A stretch of DNA of 64,000 bases from Panagrolaimus kolymaensis (lineage: Eukaryota > Nematoda > Chromadorea > Rhabditida > Panagrolaimidae). The notes under the pieces were generated by a model. The model did no database searches, had not been told where the DNA came from, and saw only the letters and a program-made list of their open reading frames with translations. Shown piece after piece: positions 53,828 through 64,000 of this stretch; the stretch's first letter is position 1; each line of letters begins with the position of its first letter. The stretch lies in the NCBI GenBank assembly GCA_028622995.1, contig JAJQJQ010000048.1:496001-560000 (forward strand). The letters are read 5' to 3'. The position numbers and the translations under genes were made by a program.

Positions 53828-54910
53828 ATGACCAGTTACAGTAGATATTCGTACCCTGATGGAACTTTGACGCTTTTACCCTGTACAATGGAAGACGTAA
53901 GTTTCGTTTTCTTTCATTTTTATATATTTGTTCCATTTTTAGGGAGTGTTTGTTACCAATGTCAAATGGAAAGGTCATGGTTTAGTTTACAATCGTATCG
54001 ATCAATATTTCTTAAGTCCTGGAATTCATTTACATGATCTAATCAAGAATAAACCAATCAAAACTCAACTTCGTTTGATGAAATTACCCAATAACAGGCC
54101 CGATTCTTGTTTTTATGTATTACAGTATTGGCATGATAATGAATGGAAGTTTTATGTAACCATTTGTATGTTTATTTTTATTTTTTCTTGAATTTTTATT
54201 TTCCATCTTTAGATAATCCTAATAAAAATTATGAATTCATTGCTCATCTTCCAAACAACTTTTATTACTCTTCAAAGACTCTTGTGGATGATTTACGGCA
54301 ACATTTGGCTTCAATTCAAGGAGAAACTTTTGCATTTGGCGATGAAATTCATTCCATTCAAGAATGTTTCAAAGAAACTTTGTTAGCTTTTATTGAACAA
54401 GAATACAACGAAGATTTTGTTATTGAATGCCAAGGAAATGAATTCAAGGTATACTTTTATTGCTCTTTCGTTGTTTATATTTTCCATTTTTAGATTAAGA
54501 AAATCCTTCTTCAAGCTCGTTCTCCTGTCTTCAATGCCATGCTTTCATCAAACAACTTTAAAGAAGCATGTGAAAATCGAATGGTCATCAAAGATTGTGG
54601 TTCTGAAGTTGTTGAAAAGATGATTGAATTCTTTCAAACTGACTTCATTAAAGATACTACTGAATATGAAATTGAACTTTATGAAATTTCTCGAAAGTAT
54701 ATTAGCGAAAGCTTTATGGTTTGTTTCTGTTTCGTTTACAATTACACTTTAGCTCATCATTTTTAGGAATTTACTCGACTACCATTTGTCAACAGCTTAA
54801 CCATCGGAAACTATGATAAACTTCTTCGTATTGTTGGAAACCATAATGATAAAGAAACAGAAGAATTAATGAAGAAATGGTATCGAGAAATTCATCAACC
54901 TCGTAAATAA
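53828..54910 (+). CDS. BTB-domain protein, paralogue C
   Basis: Five exons (53828-53896, 53943-54165, 54213-54448, 54494-54718, 54767-54910) give 298 residues. First exon MTSYSRYSYPDGTLTLLPC; then GVFVTNVKWKGHGLVYN, IHLHDLIKNKPIKTQLRLMK, LQYWHDNEWKFYVTI, HLPNNFYYSSKTLVDDLRQH. BTB domain: NEDFVIECQGNEFKIKKILL, ARSPVFNAMLSSNNFKEA, NRMVIKDCGSEVVEKMIEFF, YEISRKYISESFM. The DNA of exon 3 is extremely close to that of paralogue A (the stretch LVDDLRQHLASIQGETFAFG is the same), while the ends differ, which suggests gene conversion between inverted copies. Confidence 0.83.
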
Positions 54911-55684
54911 ATGTCTTTTTTGTTTCTTTATTATTTGTTCGGTTTCATAATGTTTTTGTTTTACCTTTTATTGTACTTCTTTTTTATTGTTTTGCATACT
55001 CGTAAATTTATGCTTAAAATGTTTTGATTGATTTCATAGTTCTCATATTTTGGCTCATCTCTAAAAGGATTCGAATGTCTTTTAACCATCGACTGCCCAT
55101 ACTCACTCTCAATGTTAGATAGGAGCAACTTTTAGAAATTATATAATTACCGAATCGAGCAAAAGGCAAACCCATATATCAACAACAGATCAAAAGACTC
55201 TATAAACTCCATACAAACACACATTCTTTTTTTTGCCGATATTACTTCCGTTATCCTATATTGCTCATAAGCCTCTTTAACCTGGTGATTCAGTATGTAA
55301 AAGGTAGTTGCATAAGTTAATATATAGCATGTGCATAATAAATTTCTTATATATGTAATCCAAGAAGCATTGCAAAACAAAACAAAAATAGCTTTAACTT
55401 TTCACATGGTTTTATATTTATTTAGGTCCCATCGCGAATTATTTCATTGCATGTAACAAAAGCTTTAGTTTTTTGATAAAAATTTTCTTCAATTTTTGTT
55501 AATATTTTTGTTATGTTGCTCTGTTTTTTGATATTTTTATGTAATAACATTATTTTTTATTGCGTGTTTAGTGTATGCAATAAGCTTATTTATCGTGTTT
55601 ACTAAAATACAAAATCTTACTTTTCCTTACCGTGAAAATAATGAATATTTACTTTATGTTGTTTTAGATTTGGCCTCTTTGAAC
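54911..55684. other. Spacer between BTB paralogues C and D
   Basis: 3' flank of paralogue C (with TTTTACCTTTTATTGTACTT shared with paralogue B), then AT-rich sequence. No gene was recognised; the minus-strand frame 55147-55380 has no supporting feature. Confidence 0.4.
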
Positions 55685-56817
55685 ATGCATCGTGAACTCT
55701 ATAGGCTGAATACTCTGGATCTTTTACCATGTACAATGGAAAATGTAAACATTCTCTTTTTTTTTCTTATTTTATAATTTTTCCATTTTTAGGGAGTGTT
55801 TCTTACCAATGTCAAATGGAATTGTATTCCTTCTCACCAATATTTTTCTTATCTGGAATTTTGCAGTCCTAAAGGTTTTTACAGTCCTCAACTTGTTTTA
55901 CATGATCCAATCAAGAATAAACCAATCAAAATTCAACTTCGTTTGATCAAGAAAGTACGCATAAGCAAGTCCGATTCCTGTTTTTATGAATTAGAATTTT
56001 GGCAAGACAATGAATGGAAGTTTTATGCCTCCCTTTGTATGTTTATCTTTTATATATTCCGGATTCCTTTCATTCCGTTTTTAGATGATCAGGATATTAA
56101 AAGAGGTTATGATTTCATTATTCAATTTTCAAACAACTTTTACTATGGCTCGAAAAGTCTTGTGGATGATTTACGACAATATTTGGCTCCAATTCAAGGA
56201 AAAACTATTGCATTTGGTGATTTAACTTTTTCAACTCAAAAATGTTCCAATGAAACATTTTTAGCTTTTATTGAAAAAGAATACAACGAAAACTTTATTA
56301 TTGAATGCCAAGGAAAGGAATTCAAGGTTTGTTTTGTTTACCATTTTTCAAGTTGCAAGTTTATGTATCTTTCATTTTTAGATTAAGAAAATCATCCTTC
56401 GTGCTCGTTCTTCTGTCTTTGAAACCATGCTTTCGACCAACTATTTTACAGAAGGTCAACAAAATCGAATGGTTATCACTGATTGTGACTCTAAAATCGT
56501 CAAAAAAATGATTGAATTCTTTCAAACTGATTTCGTTAGAAAAACTAACAATTGTGAAGTGGAACTTTATGAAATCGCTCGAAAGTATATGTGCCAAAGT
56601 TTCTTGGTTTGCTTTTTTACTTTTTTACATTCTTCTTTATCTCATCATTTTTCATTTTTAGGAATTTACTCGTCTACCATTTGTTAACTGCTTAACCATT
56701 AGAAAATATGATAAATTTCTTCGTATTGCTCAAAAACATGATGATAAAGAAACAGAAGGATTAATGAATGAATGGCTTTCAAATAAAGTCAACGAACATT
56801 GGTGCACTATTATTTGA
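55685..56817 (+). CDS. BTB-domain protein, paralogue D
   Basis: Five exons (55685-55744, 55793-56036, 56085-56326, 56382-56606, 56662-56817) give 308 residues. Start MHRELYRLNTLDLLPCTMEN, the same type as paralogue E. The MATH-like part has GVFLTNVKWNCIPSHQYF, LVLHDPIKNKPIKIQLRLIK, LEFWQDNEWKFYASL and FSNNFYYGSKSLVDDLRQY. The BTB part has NENFIIECQGKEFKIKKIIL, ARSSVFETMLSTNYFTEG, NRMVITDCDSKIVKKMIEFF, YEIARKYMCQSFL. It ends NEHWCTII, again like paralogue E (QHWCPII). Cullin-3 adaptor function is inferred. Confidence 0.83.
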
Positions 56818-56913
56818 TTTTTCTTAATTCCATTGTTTTACTTTTTTTTGTTCTTCTTTTTATTATTGGTTGTTTACTCTTAAATTTTAGACATAAATTT
56901 TTTCTCTTGTATC

Positions 56914-57147
56914 CTATTTGACATGGTGATGTTTGTGGTGATTGTGGTGAAGGTTGGACAACAATTTCACCTTAATTTGATACTCCTTTTTGAATGGAAG
57001 GCATAATGAAATGTCAGTTGATGGGAATATCTGCAAGCGATTTTGCTAATAAAAAAATGCTTCGTTACTTTCAAACCATAAATAAATACTTACATTTATT
57101 GGTAATGCTTCAGTTTTTACGAAGAAAGTACCATCATCAAAATCCAT
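56914..57147 (-). CDS. Small two-exon gene with histidine-rich tail (tentative)
   Basis: On the minus strand, exon 57147-57094 (MDFDDGTFFVKTEALPIN) ends at a good donor (GTAAGT) and exon 57045-56914 starts after ATTAG; they join in phase 0 to give 61 residues. The second exon reads QNRLQIFPSTDISLCLPFKK and finishes with the histidine-rich HHNHHKHHHVK. No family is recognised. The clean splice pair supports a gene, but it may be the end or part of a larger one, or a remnant. The 3' end lies 97 bp from the end of paralogue D on the other strand. Confidence 0.35.
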
Positions 57148-57302
57148 TTGTTTTATTTTTTGTTATTTTAACTTGTCTTATTTTTGTCTTTATGACGCAA
57201 TGGTGGTTGAATGATGGTTGCACTTGAACCAATTTGTCAATTAGTTTTATTTAGTAATGAAGTGAGCATTTTGGTTATGCATCGTTTATCATTTGCAGAT
57301 AC

Positions 57303-57656
57303 TCATTGTAGTTGAGAGGGTCGATGAGTTGTTGGTGAAGTAAGAAATGACCGTCGAGGATTTTGTGCTTTAGGAATCGTTGATCGATGAGTTGCTTGGG
57401 ATGCTTTCCAACGTTCACATCGTTCAATATAAGCCGCTTCTATTGACACCAGATGATGGATATACTTTCTTGGAGATAATGCTGAATATTTCAAAGAAAC
57501 TTTTGCTTCCACTGTTAAAAATCTATTAAAAACAAATACGAATCAAAAGATCGTTTACAATGTAATTCGTTTATTTAATTCACTTTATTTAGTGTAAGCT
57601 TGTCCCACTTTACAAAAAGTAACAATTATTGCAATCGTTCGGATTTTGGTAACCAT
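57303..57656 (-). CDS. Small secreted basic protein (tentative)
   Basis: Minus-strand exon 57656-57614 (MVTKIRTIAIIVTF) has a GTAAAG donor and joins exon 57511-57303 after TTTTTAACAG in the correct phase, giving 83 residues. The first 15-18 residues look like a signal peptide. The remainder (EAKVSLKYSALSPRKYIHHL, EAAYIERCERWKASQATHR, SFLTSPTTHRPSQLQ) is basic and rich in Ser/Thr/His/Arg, with a single cysteine. I do not recognise it; a secreted peptide precursor is one possibility. Confidence 0.45.
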
Positions 57657-59810
57657 TATTCTTATCTTTAATTAAATTTCTTTAGTTTTATTGAATATGC
57701 TGCTACGAAGAGAAAAAGGAAAAAAATTAATAAACAAGTTTTATTTTATTTTACTAAACTTTTTAAAAGTTTAATTCAGTCTTTTTTTAAAAGCAATAAC
57801 AAAATTTAAAAAATATGTCTCTAATATTCAAAAAAAATAGAATCACTCTCAATTGGAGTTGTTAGATTTTGACAGCATTTTTTGTTGGTTGTTTTAAGGA
57901 CAAAAAATGCTGCCTACCAAACATTTGAAAAACATTGCAACTCTCTTCTTTATAAGAAAAAAAAAACGTTTGTTTTTTGTAGCATCACAGAAAAAAGCTG
58001 ATGTTCATTTTTTTGTTTGTATTTGAAAAAGTTTTTTGTTGTCTTATTTTTTTAGAACATACAGCATTGTTAGAAAAAAATGAAATCATTGCAAATTGAT
58101 TTTTATTTCAATAAAAAATATAACTTTGCTGTCACAATTAATTTAGTCATTTTTTTCAACAGTGTTCTTGAAAGTGAATGTTTACTGCTGCTGCGGCTTA
58201 CGCAATTTTTCACAAAGGAAGGGAAAATTTGTCCATACAGCTTTTTTGTTCGCTTTTTTTCAAAAAAGAAAAAAGAAAATAAAATAAACGAACACACGTT
58301 CATTTTTTCTTTTTTTGATTATACATTTAAAAAAAAGGTTGTTGTTTTTAGCAACAAAAAACCGACAAAGAAATGCAAGAAAGGAATTGTTGCAAACAAA
58401 CTTTAAAAAAAAACTATGCTTTGGAAATTTTATTGATTTATCTTTCTTTAAATTTATTTCTGAATGCTTCGCCCTCTGCACAAAAAGTTAATTTTATTTC
58501 AATTTTGGGGTTTAAGTATCCCTCGTTTAGGCATTTTTCCATAGTGTTATAATATGTGGAACAAGTAGTAGCTCCAAAGCTAGAAAAATAAAAGTGTTAT
58601 AAGTATTGTTTTTGAAACAAAACTTTTTTCAATTCTTTCTATTCTTTTTTAAACAAAAAACTTGTATTTTTTACAAAAAAAATAAAAAAAGATTAAAATA
58701 TTTAAAAAAATGGGAGAAAAAAGTTTAGCGTATTGCATTGACTTAACTGACAGCTTTTAAATATTTATTTTCTTTCCCTTTGTGTGTTAAAGAAAAAAAT
58801 GCTGTCAACCGCCGAGTCGAAAAAAAAAACAAAAAAATTCTCGTCTCTTTAATTCTCGAAATTCCATCTTTGCTTTAAAAAATATGGGAAAGAAAAAAAT
58901 ATCAAATGTGTGTTTGCTTTTTTTAGTTGCTTGAGTCCGTCTTTCTTGATTTGCATTTAAAAAAAAAACAGAGCTTGAAATTATTTTAAAAAGGCATCAT
59001 AGGCATAGAGTTTTCTTGAATAATTTGTTATAAATTTTTTAACTTACAAAAATAAAAATGTAAATCAATGAAACTTTAGTTTGTGATTACTTTCTTTTCT
59101 TTTTTTAAAATGTCAATGAAATTTATGGATGGCATTTAATTATTCTATTTCTGAATGCGCTTGGTTTTATTTGCGAACTTTGATATTTTTTTAATATTGT
59201 GTTTTGAAAAAGCTTATTATTTGCAGTTTTTTCCTTTCATGGAAAGGGTATTGAACAACAGCTGGGAGCAATATAAAAGAAGAAGAAAAAAATCAATAAA
59301 AATCTTTCATTTTCTGCAAAGTTTTTTTTTTGAAATTTGAATTTGCGTTTTTAATAATAAAAAAAACTATTATAAATCGTTGACAAAAAAAAAGAAAATC
59401 ACAATTTAAATATTAAAACAAAAGAGAGAAAAAACAGATGCATTCAAGTGAACGCTGTTTGACTAAAAGCTCATTTTTTTTTTGTTTGTTGCTGTTTTAA
59501 AAAAATTTTCACATCTGTTACGCAAAAAGGTCTCATTCTTTCTGTTCGCATTTTTTTTAAATATAATGGGTGTTTATTTACTTTTTTCCAGAAAAATTTT
59601 TGCTTTAAAATAATGCGAAATTAATTTGCTCGAAAATTAATGTTAACCCTTATTTATTTTTGTTATAAACTTTATTTAAATTTTTTTAAATAAAGAAAAA
59701 TCAATTTTGTTCTGATTTTCTCAATACATTGTTTTCAAAAATTAATAAATTTATTTATTCAACGTTTTACAAATTCGAAACATTTATCAATTCGACAACG
59801 AAAAATAATT
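57657..59810. other. Intergenic region with repeated modules
   Basis: No gene was recognised. The part 58870-59560 is a diverged copy of 50380-50960. Two modules near 57815-57960 and 58685-58870 share an AAATATT(C/T)AAAAAAA start and a TG(A/C)CAGC-rich centre followed by an AAAAAATGCTG word. The divergent frames at 58080-58481 are T/A-run driven. Confidence 0.4.
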
Positions 59811-60842
59811 TTATGACATATTTGGACAAATTGGATGACGCAATTCTGAACCAATTTTAAGAACAGCTTCGCCAAGAGCTTGAAGGGCATCTTTAGGATC
59901 TTCAGCAATTTTAGCTGCGGTAATTGCAACTTCTGTAGCAATTGAAAGAATATCTTTGATGCAAGCTTTTGTTGATTCCAAACACAAAGCTCCACAACTA
60001 ACTAATCCATCAGGGCATGAATGCCAACAAGCTGGGCCATCACCATGATAGCCATTTCCCGTGCATGGTTTATAGCATAAAGCTGCATCCTCTTCAAGTC
60101 CAGAAGCACATGAAAGGGGTTTGCCCGCGCCTCGGCCATAACTTTGCTTTGTGCAATCAACTCCAGAATCGATTAAACCTAAAAATTTTAAAGCTTAAAA
60201 TCTTTTTAAATTCCTTAGAAAAAAATTACCATTGGGACATGAAGGTGAACAAATGCAACAAGCAACATTATGGAAGCTATCTTTGCATTTGGGATACCAA
60301 AGTAAACCCCATTTTTCGCAACCTGTATCAGAATGGCCATTGCATTTGCTTTCAGATACATAACCTGCTCCTCGGCCATATGCACTTGGTTTTTGACAAC
60401 CTACTCCAATATCCTGAAAAATATAAACCACTATAAAAGATTTTATCGCAAATCACCCAAGCAAATAATAAAAACAAATTTTGGGGATTTTTAATAAATA
60501 CTTTTCTCAAGATGTGACCGCTGCTTATTATTGAAAAAATATTTATAGCGGCAGCATTCAAAAGTTTTGAGTCAAAACGATCCTTGAAAATTTACTTACA
60601 GTAAATCCATCAGGGCAGCTTTGCCAACAAACTGGTCCTACCCCATAAAATCCATCTTTGCATTTTGGATAACAAAGTGCTCCATTCTTTTCTTCATCAT
60701 CTTGGCAGACGCTTATGACTTTGCCAACTCCTCGACCATATGTTGGTCGCCAACATCCATTATCTCCAACTTGCTCGGCATCAATCAAGGAAGCAAAAAT
60801 CACAATAAATGAAGCAAGAGCAACCAAAAACAAAGACTTCAT
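59811..60842 (-). CDS. Secreted cysteine-rich protein with three GRGxG/CW repeats
   Basis: Three minus-strand exons (60842-60600, 60413-60230, 60178-59811) give 264 residues. A signal peptide (MKSLFLVALASFIVIFASLI) is followed by three repeats of about 60 residues: a YGRGxGx...C start, then a middle (GALCYPKCKDGFYGVGPVCW; GLLWYPKCKDSFHNVACCIC; AALCYKPCTGNGYHGDGPAC) and a closing SCPDG or SCPNG. Repeat 2 has lost the GVGPVCW core. The last part has CGALCLESTKACIKDILSIA and an alanine-rich helix (DPKDALQALGEAVLKIGSEL). The CY-x-KC-x-GxxGxGPxCW-x-xCPxG arrangement occurs in scattered eukaryotes and bacteria, to my recollection, with no settled function. Each repeat is largely one exon. Confidence 0.75.
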
Positions 60843-61533
60843 GGTTTTTTATTTTTAGAGAACAATAAAACCTTTTTTTTATTTTAACTTTAATTTTTTG
60901 CTTATATTTATTTGGTTATCTTTCATCAGAAAAGTTAATCCTCTACACTCTCTCCTCTCACAAACAACACACAAAACTTTTAGATAACAAATAAAAAAAA
61001 GAATGAAAGCGCTTTTTGACTTTATTTAGCCTTTGTACTTTTAATATTTTTATCGCATAAACTTCTCTTTTTTTCAGGATGTGTTTGTCATGCTCTTTTA
61101 AGAGTGTATCAAAAAAGGTTAAATTGGGCTTACTGTCTTATGTTCACATTGCTTTTTTCCAATAGCAAATTCTTAAATTTTATAAAATATTAGAAATTTG
61201 GGACATGTTTAATAATACAGAGCTAAAACTATATCGGAATAAAATGAATGCCTAAATAGTTTATATTTCTGATATAATATCGCGTACATATTAAAAAATG
61301 ATACAAATAAAAAAAAGCTATATATCGCTAAGGAAAATTGAAAATCGATGTTAAGAATGGTTTTGTCAAAAAAACTTAACCATAGCAAGCTTTGGAATGC
61401 GTTTCTTAAACAGAAGGATCATGTATTAATGAGACAAAAAAGTGAGAAGAATAAAATCAATCAAAAATAAATTTATGCGAAACAATAAAAAAGAGAAGAA
61501 TAAACAAAAGGTAACTAATGGAGTTTAGAAAAA
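60843..61533. other. Intergenic region
   Basis: Promoter side of the Cys-rich gene and 3' flank of BTB paralogue E. No gene or shared repeat recognised. Confidence 0.4.
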
Positions 61534-62617
61534 TCAAATAATAGGGCACCAATGTTGGTTTTTTGAATACCATTCATTCATTAATTCTCCAGTTTCTTTA
61601 TCATCATGTTTTCGAACAATACTATGAAGCATATCAAAGTTCCAGATGGTTAAACTATGAATAAAAGGTAGACGAGTGAATTCCTAAAAAAAAGTGAGAG
61701 GTAACTAAAAAAAGTAAAAGAAGACATACCATGAAACTTTGGCTCATATATTTTCTTGCAATTTCATAAAGTTCGATTTCACATTTTCTTGTATCTGTAA
61801 CGAAGTCAGTTTCAAAGAATTCAAGCATCTTTTTGACGATTTCAGAACTACAATCGTTGATAACCATTCGATTTTCTTGACCTTCTTTAAAATAGTTTGT
61901 TGAAAGCATTGTATCAAAGACGGGAGAACGAGCTTGGAGGATGATCTTCTTAATCTAAAAAAACAGAGAAATATAAACAATGAAAGAAAAAACGAAACCT
62001 ACCTTGAATTCCTTTCCTTGGCATTCAATAATAAAATCTTCGTTGTATTCTTTATCCATAAAAGCGAGCATATCTTCTTTGGAACATTCAAGAATTGAAC
62101 ACATTTTACCACCAAATGCAATATTTTTTTCTGCATGAATTGAAGGCAAATATTCCCATAAATCTTCAACAAGAGTTTTTGAACCATAATAAAAGTTGTT
62201 TGAAAGATGAGCAATGAACTCAAATTCTTCTTTACCTTCAGGATGAGCTAAAGATGAAAAAAATTTAATGAATATATAAAATATAAACATACAGGCGTAT
62301 CCATAATATTTCCATTCATTATCATGCCAATATTCTAAAGTTGCGATCGTAGAAAATAAAGGTTTACTCCAGCGAAGTTGAATTTTGCTAGGTTCATTCT
62401 TGATTGGATCATGCAAAACAAGTTCAGGGCTTTCAAAAAATCGAATTTGACAAAGGTTTTTCATATATTTGATTATCCATTTGACATTGGTAACAAACAC
62501 TCCCTGAAAATTAAAAGAATGTGTGAATTGTAAAAAAGGGAAAGATAAAAAACTTACATTTTCCATTGTACAAGGTAAAAGATCCAAATTATTTGAAATA
62601 CAGCGACCACGATGCAT
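61534..62617 (-). CDS. BTB-domain protein, paralogue E
   Basis: Five exons (62617-62558, 62503-62293, 62247-62003, 61954-61730, 61683-61534) give 296 residues. I used the ATG of MHRGRCISNNLDLLPCTMEN because paralogue D starts the same way; the codons before it open only with TTG. The MATH-like part has GVFVTNVKWIIKYMKN, LVLHDPIKNEPSKIQLRW, LEYWHDNEWKYYGYA, HLSNNFYYGSKTLVEDLWEY. BTB: NEDFIIECQGKEFKIKKIIL, ARSPVFDTMLSTNYFKEG, NRMVINDCSSEIVKKMLEFF, YEIARKYMSQSFM. The tail is DDKETGELMNEWYSKNQHW and CPII. Intact; inferred Cullin-3 adaptor. Confidence 0.83.
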
Positions 62618-63159
62618 GTTCAAAGAAGGCAATAAAGAATCTAAAACATTTTAAAATTTCTTTACTTCGCGTTAATATGGAAAGGCACGATCTTGTATTT
62701 TAGTAAGCGCAATAAATAAACATATTATGTTTGAACTAAACACGGAATAAAAAATATTGATATTACATAAAAATATCAAAATACAAAGCAACAAAACAAA
62801 GGCACTACCAAAAATCGAAGAAAATTTTAATCAAAAACTAAAGCAATGGATTCCCCGCCATTAAATAATTCGCAATGAGACATAAATAAATTTAAAACTT
62901 TGTGTGTAATATATTATAGCTATTTTTTGTTTTGTTTTGTAATGCTCTCTTTTTTTAAACTAGTTTTTTACCATAATGAGTAACAGGAAAATACGACGTT
63001 TAAAACAAGATTAATCAAAAGCTTCGAACGTTCCACTACAGGAAAAAAATATTTATTTCAAAATGGTCGTCTTCATTCAAAAAAAAGTTTTAACTTTTTT
63101 TAAAACAAGAATTTTTTTATTACATGATAAATATCGCAAAACAAATTTTTAAACTTGGC
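62618..63159. other. Intergenic region
   Basis: No gene seen between BTB paralogue E and the decayed F-box-like copy. A minus-strand-oriented TTCCCCGCCA-like word occurs near 62851 (plus strand: GATTCCCCGCCATT), too degenerate to call. Confidence 0.35.
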
Positions 63160-63538
63160 AATTAAGTAAAGTATTTTATGCATTTATTGAGAGAGAAATT
63201 TAATGAACATGATTTAAAAAAAGTTTCTTTTGATATCCTTGGTGTACAAAGAAATCTATGACCAAACTTTAATTTCATGCGAAGAAATTTTGTACCCATT
63301 TCGATTAAAATCATAAACCCGCTAATTATTTTCATCTTTTCGACTACATCCATTAACAACTAAAATTTTATTTTTGGCAAAAAAATATTTACGCAATTAT
63401 TGAATCTTTTAAAATTCGTCCATCAGCAGACAGATGATTTTGGGTTATTTAAGAAATTAATCCAAATGGAAGAGAAAAATATTGTCGGCGAGGTGAATTA
63501 AATGAAATATTGCAACTATCAATAAAAGGAAAATCCAT
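63160..63538 (-). pseudogene. F-box-like family copy 11, decayed
   Basis: On the minus strand from the ATG at 63538 the frame reads MDFPFIDSCNISFNSPRRQ then YFSLPFGLIS, a stop, ITQNHLSADG, then a degraded CKYFFAKN region with two more stops (the DNA still shows AATATTTTTTTGCCAAAAATAAAATTT). Later family motifs are not recognisable. It is the most decayed member in the window. Confidence 0.7.
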
Positions 63539-63900
63539 TTTCAAAAAACAGCAATAAAGTTTTTGAATTATTTTTTCTAGAAACAGTTTTTTGGAAGCAC
63601 AAAATAATGAAAATCGGCCAGTTTTTTTTTGGATGAAAAAATGTTCGTTTTTTGTTTTTGGAAAAAACCAACCAAATTTTGAAGTTTTTTATCTTTAGGT
63701 TTGAAAAAAAAATAAACTAAATAACCCTTCAACTTAGCAACCACAAGGCAGAATCGACTCAATGAAAACATGAAAAACGACCTAATTAAGGCTGAGTAAA
63801 AGTAACACACAAATTTAAAGCAACACAAAAAATTCATTCATAAAACAAAAAAATGATAAATAAAATAAATGTAAAGAAAATAACACAAGGAACCAAAAAT
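63539..63900. other. Intergenic region
   Basis: The minus-strand frame 63577-63837 is driven by T- and F-rich runs and is not called. Otherwise AT-rich with no identified feature. Confidence 0.35.
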
Positions 63901-64000
63901 TTAGATTGGATAACTTGAAGTAAAGCGAGCATGACGAGTGAGTTGTCGAGATTTAACAATGTGAAGATAATATGGAATATTCGATGGCGTCCAAGAGCAC
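63901..64000 (-). CDS. C-terminal end of a gene that continues past the window
   Basis: Minus-strand frame open from the window edge to a TAA at 63903-63901: it encodes CSWTPSNIPYYLHIVKSRQ, then LTRHARFTSSYPI. The composition is normal for a protein and the other two frames are closed. No family recognised from 32 residues. Confidence 0.4.
   Translation of the reverse strand, partial: CSWTPSNIPYYLHIVKSRQLTRHARFTSSYPI

Noticed and set aside
58080..58481. Overlapping frames on both strands
   Set aside because: All are driven by A/T homopolymers (runs of Lys and Phe) and lack splice or motif support.
1..64000. CRISPR arrays, bacterial operons, rRNA genes
   Set aside because: No regularly spaced repeats, no ribosome-binding sites and no rRNA-like sequence; the intron-rich gene structure is eukaryotic.

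Overview
The window is very AT-rich animal DNA. Genes carry short introns (about 40-100 bp, GT...AG, usually a T-run before the acceptor) and belong to families that are expanded in nematodes: MATH-BTB and BTB proteins, C-type lectin-like domain (CTLD) proteins, CUB-containing secreted proteins, a serpentine chemoreceptor, and many copies of a short F-box-like protein. I read it as a nematode. The F-box-like family (N-terminus HPNPxTF...RRQxFSLP...KLQKTCKYFF) reminds me of panagrolaimid nematodes, but that is a memory-based impression and not a search result.

Layout. 1-1.8 kb: nothing clear. 1.8-2.8 kb: 3' part of a coiled-coil gene. 3.4-8.2 kb: four tandem F-box-like copies, one truncated and one frameshifted. 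8.8-11.6 kb: a ten-exon gene with four CTLDs in an A-B-A-B arrangement. 11.9-18.2 kb: four more F-box-like copies, one frameshifted. 19.0-20.3 kb: serpentine receptor. 21.0-21.7 kb: single-CTLD gene. 22.2-26.7 kb: two tandem MATH-BTB genes; the first is broken, and the second carries a 1.56-kb foldback element in an intron. 29.3-35.7 kb: a 21-exon secreted CUB protein with an internal eight-exon duplication and a hAT-type MITE in one intron. 35.8-38.2 kb (minus): an unusual double-HSP70 gene. 39.1 kb (minus) and 48.2-50.1 kb: two F-box-like genes of a second subgroup, the latter with a MITE inside its only intron. 44.0-46.9, 53.8-56.8 and 61.5-62.6 kb: five paralogous BTB genes in both orientations. 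56.9-57.7 kb (minus): two small intron-bearing genes. 59.8-60.8 kb (minus): a cysteine-rich secreted protein. 63.2-63.5 kb: a decayed F-box-like copy; at the right edge, the last codons of another minus-strand gene.

Common theme. Apart from the HSP70 and coiled-coil genes, the recognisable content is of two sorts: putative cullin-RING ligase substrate adaptors (F-box-like, MATH-BTB, BTB) and secreted or surface recognition proteins (CTLD, CUB, Cys-rich, chemoreceptor). Such families are rapidly evolving in nematodes and often tied to pathogen or environmental response. Birth and death of copies is visible directly as frameshifts, in-frame stops, truncations, orphan promoters and transposon insertions. 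Several F-box-like copies share a promoter block containing the exact E2F-type sequence TTTCCCGCCAAAA about 85-105 bp before the ATG. The most unusual individual items are the double-HSP70 gene, the long perfect or near-perfect inverted repeats, and the conserved F-box promoter modules, some of which now stand alone without a gene.

Exon boundaries were derived by hand from splice signals, reading-frame continuity and comparison between paralogues. Family names rest on motif recognition only.
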